NCBI GenBank assembly: GCA_021772195.1
Contig: JAJFML010000084.1
Location: 1-7,119, forward strand
Source: Chlamydiota bacterium
GTDB taxonomy: Bacteria; Chlamydiota; Chlamydiia; Chlamydiales; SM23-39
Direction of reading: 5' to 3'
DNA length: 7,119 nucleotides
In this document: positions 1-5,889 of the stretch, in pieces
How positions within the stretch are numbered: the first letter of the stretch is position 1
Layout: each line of letters opens with the position of its first letter
Translations under genes and position numbers: made by a program
The notes under the pieces: generated by a model
Database searches by the model: none
Told to the model about the DNA's origin: nothing
Seen by the model: only the letters and a program-made list of their open reading frames with translations

Positions 1-1
1 T

Positions 2-676
2 GCAAATGCTGAACATCCAATAGATGGGGTGAGATCTGATAGGGGTGAAATTGATCTCACAAACAAGAGAGATATTGGCATAGGATATTTTCCAAAAAAG
101 CAGGCGGAAGAGATTAGGGAAAAAAGGGCTGAATATGCTCCAAAAAAGGGGAGGGTCTTTGTCTATGTTGGAGGTGCAAACGAAGTCTATTATGAGAAAG
201 CCTTTCCACACTTTATCAACCTTCTTTCAAGTGTGATTTCTAAAAGAGGTGACCTTTTAGAAGATGTGACAATCTATCTTCAGCAGCATCCAAGAGCAAG
301 AAGTGAGGGAAATATCGATGCAGAGCTGGCAAATATGGTTTTAAAAGATAGGGAAATTCCTAATGGATTACGATTTGAGATTTCAGATCTACCAACAACA
401 GATGCAATAGCACGAGCAGATGGTGTGTTTTACTATCAAACGAGTATGAATGCACAATTTGCCTTTGCAAGAGTGCCTTTAATTGTGCAGGTAGCGCATG
501 AGACCTATGAGGATCTTCTCATTCGCTCGGGTTATTTAAGCGTAACTACCGAAGATGCTCTTATTGAGCTCTTATCTAATGGTACATCACCTGGAACTCC
601 AAGCTTTTTGGAAAAAGAGTTAGGAATAAAAGAGGATTGGGCGGACCGTTTATATGAAGCATTGGTAGGTCAATGA
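2..676 (+). CDS. 3' part of a gene for a GT-B-like (glycosyltransferase/epimerase-like) protein, cut by the left edge
   Basis: The reading frame is open to the left edge with no stop, so this is the last 224 residues of a longer protein; the GTG at 29 has no convincing ribosome site and is not needed as a start. What can be seen is a soluble alpha/beta pattern: a charged linker, a beta strand with a glycine turn (VFVYVGGANE), a helix, a strand followed by 'QQHPRA', then 'TTDAIARADGVFYYQTSMNAQFAFARVPLIV'-like order, of which the key parts are the acidic 'ADGVF' strand end, the TSM turn and the hydrophobic 'ARVPLIVQV' strand. That order resembles the C-terminal nucleotide-sugar-binding half of GT-B glycosyltransferases and UDP-GlcNAc 2-epimerases, but no diagnostic motif is complete, so function is inference. 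No membrane segment is visible. It ends in an ATGA overlap with lgt, suggesting cotranscription and coupled translation. Confidence 0.6.
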   Translation, partial: ANAEHPIDGVRSDRGEIDLTNKRDIGIGYFPKKQAEEIREKRAEYAPKKGRVFVYVGGANEVYYEKAFPHFINLLSSVISKRGDLLEDVTIYLQQHPRARSEGNIDAELANMVLKDREIPNGLRFEISDLPTTDAIARADGVFYYQTSMNAQFAFARVPLIVQVAHETYEDLLIRSGYLSVTTEDALIELLSNGTSPGTPSFLEKELGIKEDWADRLYEALVGQ

Positions 677-1842
677 TCTTTCTATCGATTGACTGGAATC
701 CAAAACGTGAAATTTTTGTAATTCCTTATTTAGATATTCCTATTGTTTGGTATGGAGTTATTTTTGCTTTTGGATTTGCCGTCTCCTACTATATTTTTAC
801 CTATCACCTTAGAAACTATCTTCTCAATTTCCCTACCTTTACTGAAAAAATGATCCGTAATGAGGATTGGGTTTTAAAGCAATTTGTAAAACCCAAAAAT
901 AAGAGAATTAAGAGTGCTGTAAATTGGATTTCCAAAGAAGCTAGTTTTATAAAACGCTTTACGCCTTCCAAAATGGTTAACTCTTTTAACAAGGCGATAT
1001 CAAGCACATTTTTTGAAGAGATGAAAGATGATTTTCGAAAAGGAAAGTTCTCTTTTCTTTTTAAATTACCGTGTGTGAAAGAAAAAGAAAAGGCGGGTGC
1101 TAGGTTAGTTCTTGATCAGATGTTTTCTTCGGGGTTTTTCACGATAAAGCAGGTTGTTTGTAAAATCACAGATCGCTTTGCTGTTTACATTATTGTTGCA
1201 ACTGTACTGGGTGCAAGATTGGGACATTTAATCTTTTATGAGCCTCCCTCCTACTATCTCAAAAACCCCCTAATCATTTTACAGACTTGGAAAGGGGGGC
1301 TTTCCTCTCATGGGGGCGCGATCGCTATTATAATAGCGGTCTTTCTCTTTTCCAAATGGGTGAGAAGGTATTCTGATCATTTGGACTGGATTCAGCTCCT
1401 TGATTTGATAGCTATTCCTACGGGATTTGTTGCAGGTTGTATTCGAGTGGGGAACTTTTTTAATCAGGAAATTTTAGGAACTGTGACATCTCTTCCTTGG
1501 GCTGTTAGCTTCGGAAACCCCATCGATGGCTCTATGCCAGGTGTTGCTCGCCATCCGGTTCAGCTCTACGAGGCTTTTTTCTATTTTTCAGTTTTTGTGT
1601 TAATCTTTTTTTTAGCCAAGAGAACGCGAATTTTTCTAGATAGAGGAAAGATCATCGGTCTCTTTCTTACGCTCATCTTTACTTTCCGCTTTTTTGCAGA
1701 GTACCTTAAAGTGGAGCAGAGTAAGTTTTTGCAAAGTGATTTTTTGACAATGGGTCAAATCTTAAGTATTCCTATGGTTATTATTGGTTTTCTCTTCTTG
1801 TTTTTAGGTAACCATTCAAGGTATAATAAGATTTTACAATGA
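673..1842 (+). CDS. lgt: Prolipoprotein diacylglyceryl transferase with a large insertion after the first membrane helix
   Basis: Inner-membrane enzyme that moves diacylglycerol from phosphatidylglycerol to the lipobox cysteine of prolipoproteins, the first step of lipoprotein maturation. The family residues are present by alignment from memory with E. coli Lgt: Y27 in 'WYG' (E. coli Y26), H213 in 'SSHGG' (H103), the signature 'RVGNFFNQEILG' at 258-269 with R258, N261, E266 and G269 (R143, N146, E151, G154), and R339 and E343 in 'FRFFAE' (R239, E243). Membrane segments lie near 24-45, 170-188, 213-228, 240-256, 300-316, 327-345 and 360-378. The protein is 389 residues, whereas the family is usually about 260-300. 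The Y-to-H distance is 186 residues here against 77 in E. coli, so about 109 extra residues lie between roughly 50 and 165; they are rich in Lys and Phe, and should be cytoplasmic. The ATG overlaps the upstream stop (ATGA). Family assignment is firm; the role of the insertion is unknown. Confidence 0.95.
   Translation: MIFLSIDWNPKREIFVIPYLDIPIVWYGVIFAFGFAVSYYIFTYHLRNYLLNFPTFTEKMIRNEDWVLKQFVKPKNKRIKSAVNWISKEASFIKRFTPSKMVNSFNKAISSTFFEEMKDDFRKGKFSFLFKLPCVKEKEKAGARLVLDQMFSSGFFTIKQVVCKITDRFAVYIIVATVLGARLGHLIFYEPPSYYLKNPLIILQTWKGGLSSHGGAIAIIIAVFLFSKWVRRYSDHLDWIQLLDLIAIPTGFVAGCIRVGNFFNQEILGTVTSLPWAVSFGNPIDGSMPGVARHPVQLYEAFFYFSVFVLIFFLAKRTRIFLDRGKIIGLFLTLIFTFRFFAEYLKVEQSKFLQSDFLTMGQILSIPMVIIGFLFLFLGNHSRYNKILQ
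1323..1338. repeat. 16-bp perfect palindrome inside lgt
   Basis: CGCTATTATAATAGCG equals its own reverse complement, and the flanks GAT and GTC extend the dyad to 1320-1341 with one non-Watson-Crick (T/G) position. It encodes the alanine/isoleucine-rich membrane segment after the HGG motif of Lgt, so codon choice alone could give it. It contains TATAAT at 1329-1334, but no acceptable -35 lies 16-18 bp upstream, so I do not call it a promoter. Confidence 0.4.
1798..1827 (+). promoter_or_regulatory. Candidate sigma70/sigma66-type promoter for ssb
   Basis: A perfect -10 box TATAAT lies at 1822-1827, with TTGTTT (3 of 6 consensus bases) at 1798-1803 and an 18-bp spacer. A start about 7 nt downstream, near 1834, would give a leader of roughly 28 nt holding the AGGAGG at 1850-1855. 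It lies in the last codons of lgt, at the only junction of the plus-strand cluster without overlapping genes, which fits a separate ssb-pepA-rlu unit. The -35 is weak, and A+T-rich DNA gives TATAAT by chance, so this is a moderate call. Confidence 0.45.
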
Positions 1843-1849
1843 TTATTAC

Positions 1850-1855
1850 AGGAGG
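1850..1855 (+). promoter_or_regulatory. Shine-Dalgarno site that fixes the GTG start of ssb
   Basis: AGGAGG is complementary to the 16S rRNA 3' end and sits 6 nt upstream of the GTG at 1862. It is the strongest ribosome site in the window. The first in-frame ATG comes only at codon 58, well inside the OB fold, so GTG is the only sensible start. Confidence 0.8.
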
Positions 1856-1861
1856 TTTGTT

Positions 1862-2320
1862 GTGAATAACGCATTTATCGCTGGACACTTGGGTGCAGAT
1901 CCTGAAACAAAATTTACTTCGGGTGGACAAAAAGTTACAACTCTTCGAGTAGCTGCAAAAGCTAGACGTGGTGGAAAAGATGATACAATCTGGTGGCGCG
2001 TAACTCTTTGGGGTGATCAATTTGACAAGATTATGCCCCACTTCAAAAAAGGCAGCTCGATTATGGTAAATGGTGAGCTTGCAAAGCCGGAGATTTACAA
2101 TGATCGCGAAGGCAATCCTCAAGTTTCTATGAATGTTACAGCTTTTAGCATTCACTTTAGTCCTTTTGGTAAAGTTGAAAGAGATCAGGCTCCTGTGCAA
2201 CAAAGTACTCAGAGAATGGCTCAAACAGCCTCTATGCCAGCTGCGTCTTCGTCTTACATGCAACCATCTGCACCTCAAGACACAAGCAGCTCTTCTTTTG
2301 ATGACGAGGTTCCCTTTTAA
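1862..2320 (+). CDS. ssb: Single-stranded DNA-binding protein SSB
   Basis: Binds single-stranded DNA during replication, recombination and repair, and recruits partner enzymes through its C-terminal tip. Residues 1-105 form the OB fold: 'GHLGADPETKF' at 8-18 matches the family 'GNLGxDPE' start, and 'TIWWRVTLWG' at 42-51 matches the E. coli 'TEWHRVVLFG' strand, including DNA-stacking tryptophans. Residues 106-143 are a flexible Gln/Ser/Pro/Met-rich linker, and the protein ends 'SFDDEVPF', the acidic tip that partner proteins recognise (E. coli ends DDDIPF). The length of 152 residues is normal. The start is GTG with a strong ribosome site. The gap from lgt is 19 nt; the stop TAA shares its last A with the ATG of pepA. 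The ssb-pepA pair is a known Chlamydia gene order. A small oddity is 'NNAFIAGHLG' where most relatives have 'xVxLxGNLG'. Confidence 0.95.
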   Translation: MNNAFIAGHLGADPETKFTSGGQKVTTLRVAAKARRGGKDDTIWWRVTLWGDQFDKIMPHFKKGSSIMVNGELAKPEIYNDREGNPQVSMNVTAFSIHFSPFGKVERDQAPVQQSTQRMAQTASMPAASSSYMQPSAPQDTSSSSFDDEVPF

Positions 2321-3807
2321 TGGACGGACAATCTTTTTCTAAAAGAAAACAGGCGGATGTTTTATTTGTTCCTTGCTGGCAGGGTAAAAACCCTACTCTC
2401 GCATGCAAGGAACCGCTTTTAAATTTTGTGAAGGAGGCTATTTCATCTGGTGACTTCACAGGAAAAGCTGATAGTACATGTCTGGTCTATCCTAAAGGCT
2501 CCAAAGAGAAGCGTATTCTTCTTCTTGGCCTTGGAGAGAAAAGAAAAGTCTCTATGGAACAACTTCGTAAGTCTTATGCTACAGCTGTAAATGTTTCTAG
2601 AGTGAAACACAAGGCACATGCTGCAAACGTTCTTTTCCCAGAAGTGAGCTCTCTAAATAGAGAGAAGCTTGTTCAAGCTATTTGTGAGGGACTCTTACTT
2701 GCAAACTACGAATTTTCCGAACTGAAAGGGGAAGGATCTAAAAATGATTCACCTCACCTTTTTAAATCATTTTCATTAATAGGACTTGATAAGGAAGATT
2801 TATCTATAGCAGCAAAAGCAAAAGACCTCATCCAAAGCGTCTATCTTGCGCGTGATGTTGTCAATAAAAACGCAGACGAAATGACGCCTCAAAAAATTGT
2901 ATCGGTTGCAAAAGAGATTGCAAAAAGAGAAAAGGCTGTCAGAGTCACAGTAATGGGTAAGAAAGAGCTCGAAAAAGAGGGGCTCGGTCTTCTCTTAGCA
3001 GTTGGAAGAGCATCAATTCCCGATCCTCTGCTCATCTCTATCCACTATGATGGAGATCCTGATTCTAAAGAAAGTATTGCGGTTGTAGGAAAAGGTATTA
3101 CCTACGATACAGGCGGACTTAGTCTAAAACCTACCCCTTCTATGCTTGGTATGAAAAGCGATATGGGCGGAGCAGGTGCTGTTCTTGGAATCATCGAGGC
3201 TGCAGCTAAACTCAAGATAAAAAAGAATCTAATTGGCGTCATACCATCTACTGAAAACTCAATTGGTTCAAAAAGTTATAAAATTGGTGATGTCTATACT
3301 GCTTACAATGGTAAGACAGTCGAAATTACCAATACAGATGCAGAAGGTAGGCTCGCACTTGCAGATGCCCTTTCTTATACTGCTAAAAACTATAAGCCAG
3401 CGATGATGATCGATTTAGCTACGCTGACAGGAGCATGTGTTGTCGCACTCGGTGAGCAATATTCTGCCCTCTTTACCTCGAATAAAGCAATTTTGAAGGG
3501 AATGGAAAAAGCATCGCTTGAGACAGGCGATCTTGCTTGGCCACTCCCTCTTCATGCAGATTATATGCGCATCTTAAAATCTGATTTTGCAGATTTTTCA
3601 AATTCAGGAACAAGAGAGGGGGGCTCGATTACAGCAGCTCTCTTTCTTCAGGAATTTACCGATGGTATTCCTTGGGCGCATCTTGATATTGCAGGACCTG
3701 CCTTTCCAAGTAAGCCTTTTGGGTATAATCCTAAAAATGCAACAGGTGCAGGAGTTCGACTCCTTGTCGAATTCCTCGAAAAGTTTGCATTAAGCGAGCT
3801 TGGATGA
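2320..3807 (+). CDS. pepA: Leucyl aminopeptidase, M17 family (PepA)
   Basis: Cytoplasmic two-metal aminopeptidase that removes N-terminal residues from peptides; family members are hexamers. The active site is complete. By numbering against E. coli PepA (offset 12): K258 and D263 in 'GKGITYDTGG', K270 in 'LSLKP', D281 in 'KSDMGG', and D340, E342 and R344 in the signature 'NTDAEGRL' at 338-345 (E. coli K270, D275, K282, D293, D352, E354, R356). Residues 1 to about 165 are the variable N-terminal domain and about 170-495 the catalytic domain; 495 residues is the usual length. The stretch before the signature reads 'SYKIGDV' where many relatives have 'RPGDV', a variant I recall from chlamydial PepA. 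The ATG overlaps the ssb stop by one base (TAATG) and only a weak GAGG lies upstream, so translation is probably coupled to ssb. E. coli PepA also binds DNA, but nothing here tests that. Confidence 0.95.
   Translation: MDGQSFSKRKQADVLFVPCWQGKNPTLACKEPLLNFVKEAISSGDFTGKADSTCLVYPKGSKEKRILLLGLGEKRKVSMEQLRKSYATAVNVSRVKHKAHAANVLFPEVSSLNREKLVQAICEGLLLANYEFSELKGEGSKNDSPHLFKSFSLIGLDKEDLSIAAKAKDLIQSVYLARDVVNKNADEMTPQKIVSVAKEIAKREKAVRVTVMGKKELEKEGLGLLLAVGRASIPDPLLISIHYDGDPDSKESIAVVGKGITYDTGGLSLKPTPSMLGMKSDMGGAGAVLGIIEAAAKLKIKKNLIGVIPSTENSIGSKSYKIGDVYTAYNGKTVEITNTDAEGRLALADALSYTAKNYKPAMMIDLATLTGACVVALGEQYSALFTSNKAILKGMEKASLETGDLAWPLPLHADYMRILKSDFADFSNSGTREGGSITAALFLQEFTDGIPWAHLDIAGPAFPSKPFGYNPKNATGAGVRLLVEFLEKFALSELG
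3750..3776 (+). repeat. Stem-loop near the 3' end of pepA, just ahead of the pseudouridine synthase gene
   Basis: AGGAGTTCGAC (3750-3760) pairs with GTCGAATTCCT (3766-3776): 11 pairs including one G-U, with the 5-nt loop TCCTT. It ends 27 nt before the next start codon. There is no U-tract after it, so it is not an intrinsic terminator. It lies in conserved coding sequence for the PepA C terminus ('GVRLLVEFL'), so it may be incidental. Confidence 0.5.
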
Positions 3808-4700
3808 TGATGAAACAGTCTTGGGAGGTGACTGTGACAGGGGAGAAGCTCGGCTCATACCTTAGAGGTAAGCTGGGGGTCTCCCTTCGCGAGATCAAGC
3901 GGATCTTAGAAGAGAACCATCTTAAACGAAATGGTAAGGTTGAGCGCTATGCATCGACCGTTCTTCAAAAAGGAGATCTTTTAGCTCTTGCAGCTATTCA
4001 GAAAGCCCCTTCTACTCAGGTTCTATTTGAGGATGATTACCTCCTTTTGATTAACAAACCAAAAGGCATTGTATCTGAGGCGAAAAATTTCCCCAAATAT
4101 CATCTTGTTCACAGATTAGACAAAGATACATCAGGTGTGATGATTCTTGCTAAAGATCCAAAGATAAAAGAAAAGATGATGGATCTCTTTAGAAACCGAG
4201 AGGTTCAAAAGGAGTATTTTGTCATCATTGATGGGATGATTTCAGGAGAGTCAGGAGTAATTAAAAGCCGGATAGCAAAGCAAAAGAACCTTATTTTTGG
4301 CTCAGCCCAGGAAGGCTCATTTGCAGAGACTCATTGGAACGTTTTAGGAAGGGGAAATGACTCTACCTTAATCTTAGCTCAGCCCAAAACGGGAAGAACC
4401 CACCAAATTCGTATTCATTTTAAAGAGAAAGGCCACCCTGTATTAGGAGATTTTCACTACGCCAGAGAATTTAAGTGTGAGGCATATGCTCAAAGAACCA
4501 TGCTACACTCTCGTAAATTGTCTTTTATGCATCCTGTGACAAACGAGCATATAGAGATTAAAGCTCCGCTTTTCCCTGATTTTCAAAGAATTCTTTCCTA
4601 TCTAAATCTTCCAAGTTTTTGTGACTCATCCGGTTTAGCTTCGAAGAAAAAAGTGTCAAAATCAGGCCGGAAAAGAAGGTCAACAGGACGAAGATCGTAA
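3804..4700 (+). CDS. RluA-family pseudouridine synthase with N-terminal S4 domain
   Basis: Converts specific uridines in rRNA or tRNA to pseudouridine. An S4 RNA-binding domain occupies about residues 14-62 ('LGSYLRGKLGVSLREIKRIL' region). The catalytic domain follows: 'LLINKPKGIV' at 81-90, the RluA signature 'HRLDKDTSG' at 103-111 with catalytic D106, 'KTGRTHQIRIH' at 195-205 and 'GHPVLGD' at 210-216. The S4 domain points to the RluC/RluD/RluB-like side of the family; the target cannot be read from sequence, so I give no symbol. The start is ambiguous: ATG occurs three times running at 3804, 3807 and 3810, the first overlapping the pepA stop as ATGA, and no Shine-Dalgarno is visible. The family domain should end near residue 265. 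The last residues (281-298) are 10 of 18 Lys/Arg, and residues 252-298 are antisense to the end of the transporter gene, so the tail may simply be read-on. Confidence 0.92.
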   Translation: MMMKQSWEVTVTGEKLGSYLRGKLGVSLREIKRILEENHLKRNGKVERYASTVLQKGDLLALAAIQKAPSTQVLFEDDYLLLINKPKGIVSEAKNFPKYHLVHRLDKDTSGVMILAKDPKIKEKMMDLFRNREVQKEYFVIIDGMISGESGVIKSRIAKQKNLIFGSAQEGSFAETHWNVLGRGNDSTLILAQPKTGRTHQIRIHFKEKGHPVLGDFHYAREFKCEAYAQRTMLHSRKLSFMHPVTNEHIEIKAPLFPDFQRILSYLNLPSFCDSSGLASKKKVSKSGRKRRSTGRRS

Positions 4701-5889
4701 AAAACTCAGGCCAAGAGATCTTATCGATCAGCCCAGCCATTAGCCCTCCTAGATAGAATGAAACTCCCACGCAGACATACCAAACGCCAATTAGAAGAGC
4801 TTTAATTCTAATTGGCGCTAGATGACTGATAAGAGAGAGTCCAATGGGAGCTAGAAGCATTTCGCCCAGAGCTAAAAAGAAATAGGCTCCAAGAGGAATC
4901 AGAACGGAAATATTAGCACTTTTGGCGGTTGCTGGAAATGAGAGTGCAGCTAGGGCCATGATGAGAAAAAAAAGAGATGAGCTGAAAAGGCCTAACGCTG
5001 TCTTCATGGCAGGTGAGGGGTTTTTCTTGAATTTAGAAAGAACACTGTAAAATTTCACTAGGATGGGAGCTAAAAGTAGAAGGAAAAAGGGTTCTGCCGA
5101 AAGAAGCCATGCTGTTGGAAATTCATAAGAGCCGATCCAGCGATCTGTAAATTTTAGGCCAAAGATAGCCATAGAGGAAAAGGCTTGAATGTAGGGCATC
5201 CAGAAAAAGAGAGAAAATATAATGAGTACAAGAATCACGATGATGCGATCTTTTTCTATCTTTGAGAGTTTAGGTAGAGACCCTTTCTTCTCTCCATTTT
5301 TCTTGGATTTGAAATCGTAATGTTTTTTCAAAAAGATGAGGATAGGAATCAGTCCTATAGCTTGTACAGAGCCAGCTACAATCCAGCAGTAGTGCCACCC
5401 AAATGTATGAGCTACAAATCCAAGAGAGACCATGGCAGCAAAAACACCGATATTGATGCTTGCATAGTAGATTGAAAATCCTTTTTCTCTCAGCTCGGAT
5501 TTTTTCTTGTAAGCGTTTCCAAGCAAAGTGAGAATCGAAGGAGTAAAAAAACCGTAACCAAGCGCCATTACAGCGAGTGCAAGGTAGAGGATGGGTCTAC
5601 TCCCTAAAGCAATCATAAAGCAGCCTATGGAATTGACTAAAGCTCCCAGAAAAAGGGGAGTGTGATAGTTCCATTTATCTACAAGATATCCACCTATTAG
5701 AGGGAGAAAAGCTGCAAAGCCTGCAAAGATACCATAAGTTTTTGCAGCTTCAGCAGCAGTAGAGTGATAATGTTGAACCATATAGAGAACGAGGAGGTTT
5801 CCAACTCCCCAAAAAGCGTAGCGCTCGCACATCTCTGAGAGAGCTAGGATAAAGAGCTCTTTGGGATGTTTTAATCGATTAGATCGCAT
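4558..5889 (-). CDS. POT/PTR-family (MFS) transporter, proton-dependent oligopeptide transporter-like, with altered coupling residues
   Basis: Inner-membrane carrier of the proton-coupled oligopeptide transporter family, expected to import di- or tripeptides. Recognised from 'EMCERYAFWG' at 19-28 (family ExxERFxYYG, with E19, E22, R23 kept), 'LIGGYLVDKW' at 64-73, 'FSIYYASINIG' at 138-148 (PTR2-type pattern) and 'LGEMLLAPIGLSLISHLAP' at 341-359 with E343. About 12 membrane helices can be drawn (near 11-38, 52-70, 78-96, 100-123, 140-160, 166-187, 214-236, 257-280, 296-318, 328-352, 364-387, 394-416); the loop between 6 and 7 (188-213) is short and basic, so the extra HA/HB pair of most bacterial POTs seems absent. 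The lysine expected in helix 4 is T116 and the glutamate expected in helix 7 is I234, both usually tied to proton coupling. The ATG overlaps the DRTGG gene by 19 nt and has no Shine-Dalgarno, so it is probably translationally coupled. Substrate is inferred only. Confidence 0.85.
   Translation of the reverse strand: MRSNRLKHPKELFILALSEMCERYAFWGVGNLLVLYMVQHYHSTAAEAAKTYGIFAGFAAFLPLIGGYLVDKWNYHTPLFLGALVNSIGCFMIALGSRPILYLALAVMALGYGFFTPSILTLLGNAYKKKSELREKGFSIYYASINIGVFAAMVSLGFVAHTFGWHYCWIVAGSVQAIGLIPILIFLKKHYDFKSKKNGEKKGSLPKLSKIEKDRIIVILVLIIFSLFFWMPYIQAFSSMAIFGLKFTDRWIGSYEFPTAWLLSAEPFFLLLLAPILVKFYSVLSKFKKNPSPAMKTALGLFSSSLFFLIMALAALSFPATAKSANISVLIPLGAYFFLALGEMLLAPIGLSLISHLAPIRIKALLIGVWYVCVGVSFYLGGLMAGLIDKISWPEFFTIFVLLTFFSGLILTLFSSKLNRMSHKNLEDLDRKEFFENQGKAEL
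4785..4817 (-). repeat. 12-bp perfect inverted repeat inside the transporter gene
   Basis: CGCCAATTAGAA (4785-4796) and TTCTAATTGGCG (4806-4817) are perfect reverse complements around a 9-nt loop. It encodes 'PIRIKALLIG' of the transporter on the minus strand. On the plus strand it starts 84 nt after the stop of the pseudouridine synthase gene, so any read-through transcript would carry a stable hairpin there. There is no U-tract on either side, so it is not a typical intrinsic terminator. Confidence 0.55.

Noticed and set aside
238..262. 9-bp perfect inverted repeat (TTCTAAAAG / CTTTTAGAA, 7-nt loop) in the first gene
   Set aside because: It is A+T-rich, short, in the middle of coding sequence and not near any gene boundary; chance is a sufficient explanation.
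29..676. A complete gene beginning with GTG at 29
   Set aside because: The frame stays open to the left edge and nine more codons read naturally before the GTG; there is no Shine-Dalgarno, so a gene cut by the edge is more likely.
816..1007. Minus-strand open frame of 63 codons opposite the Lgt insertion
   Set aside because: The Lgt frame is continuous through the insertion and joins two parts of one enzyme; the antisense frame has no ribosome site or family resemblance.
1744..1772. Perfect TTGACA at 1744-1749 with 17-bp spacing to TATTCC as a promoter for ssb
   Set aside because: The -10 matches only three of six bases; the TATAAT 50 bp further down is a better -10 and better placed. It remains a weak alternative.
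1781..2278. Minus-strand open frame of 165 codons opposite ssb
   Set aside because: It lies wholly antisense to ssb and the end of lgt, is rich in Cys, Ser and Arg as expected of a shadow frame, has no recognisable domain, and ssb is certain.
2232..2459. Minus-strand open frame of 75 codons across the ssb/pepA junction
   Set aside because: It is antisense to two firmly identified genes and has no features of a real protein.
4701..4784. Intrinsic terminator after the pseudouridine synthase gene
   Set aside because: No GC-rich hairpin followed by a U-tract is present on the plus strand; the A-run just after the stop is not terminator-like.
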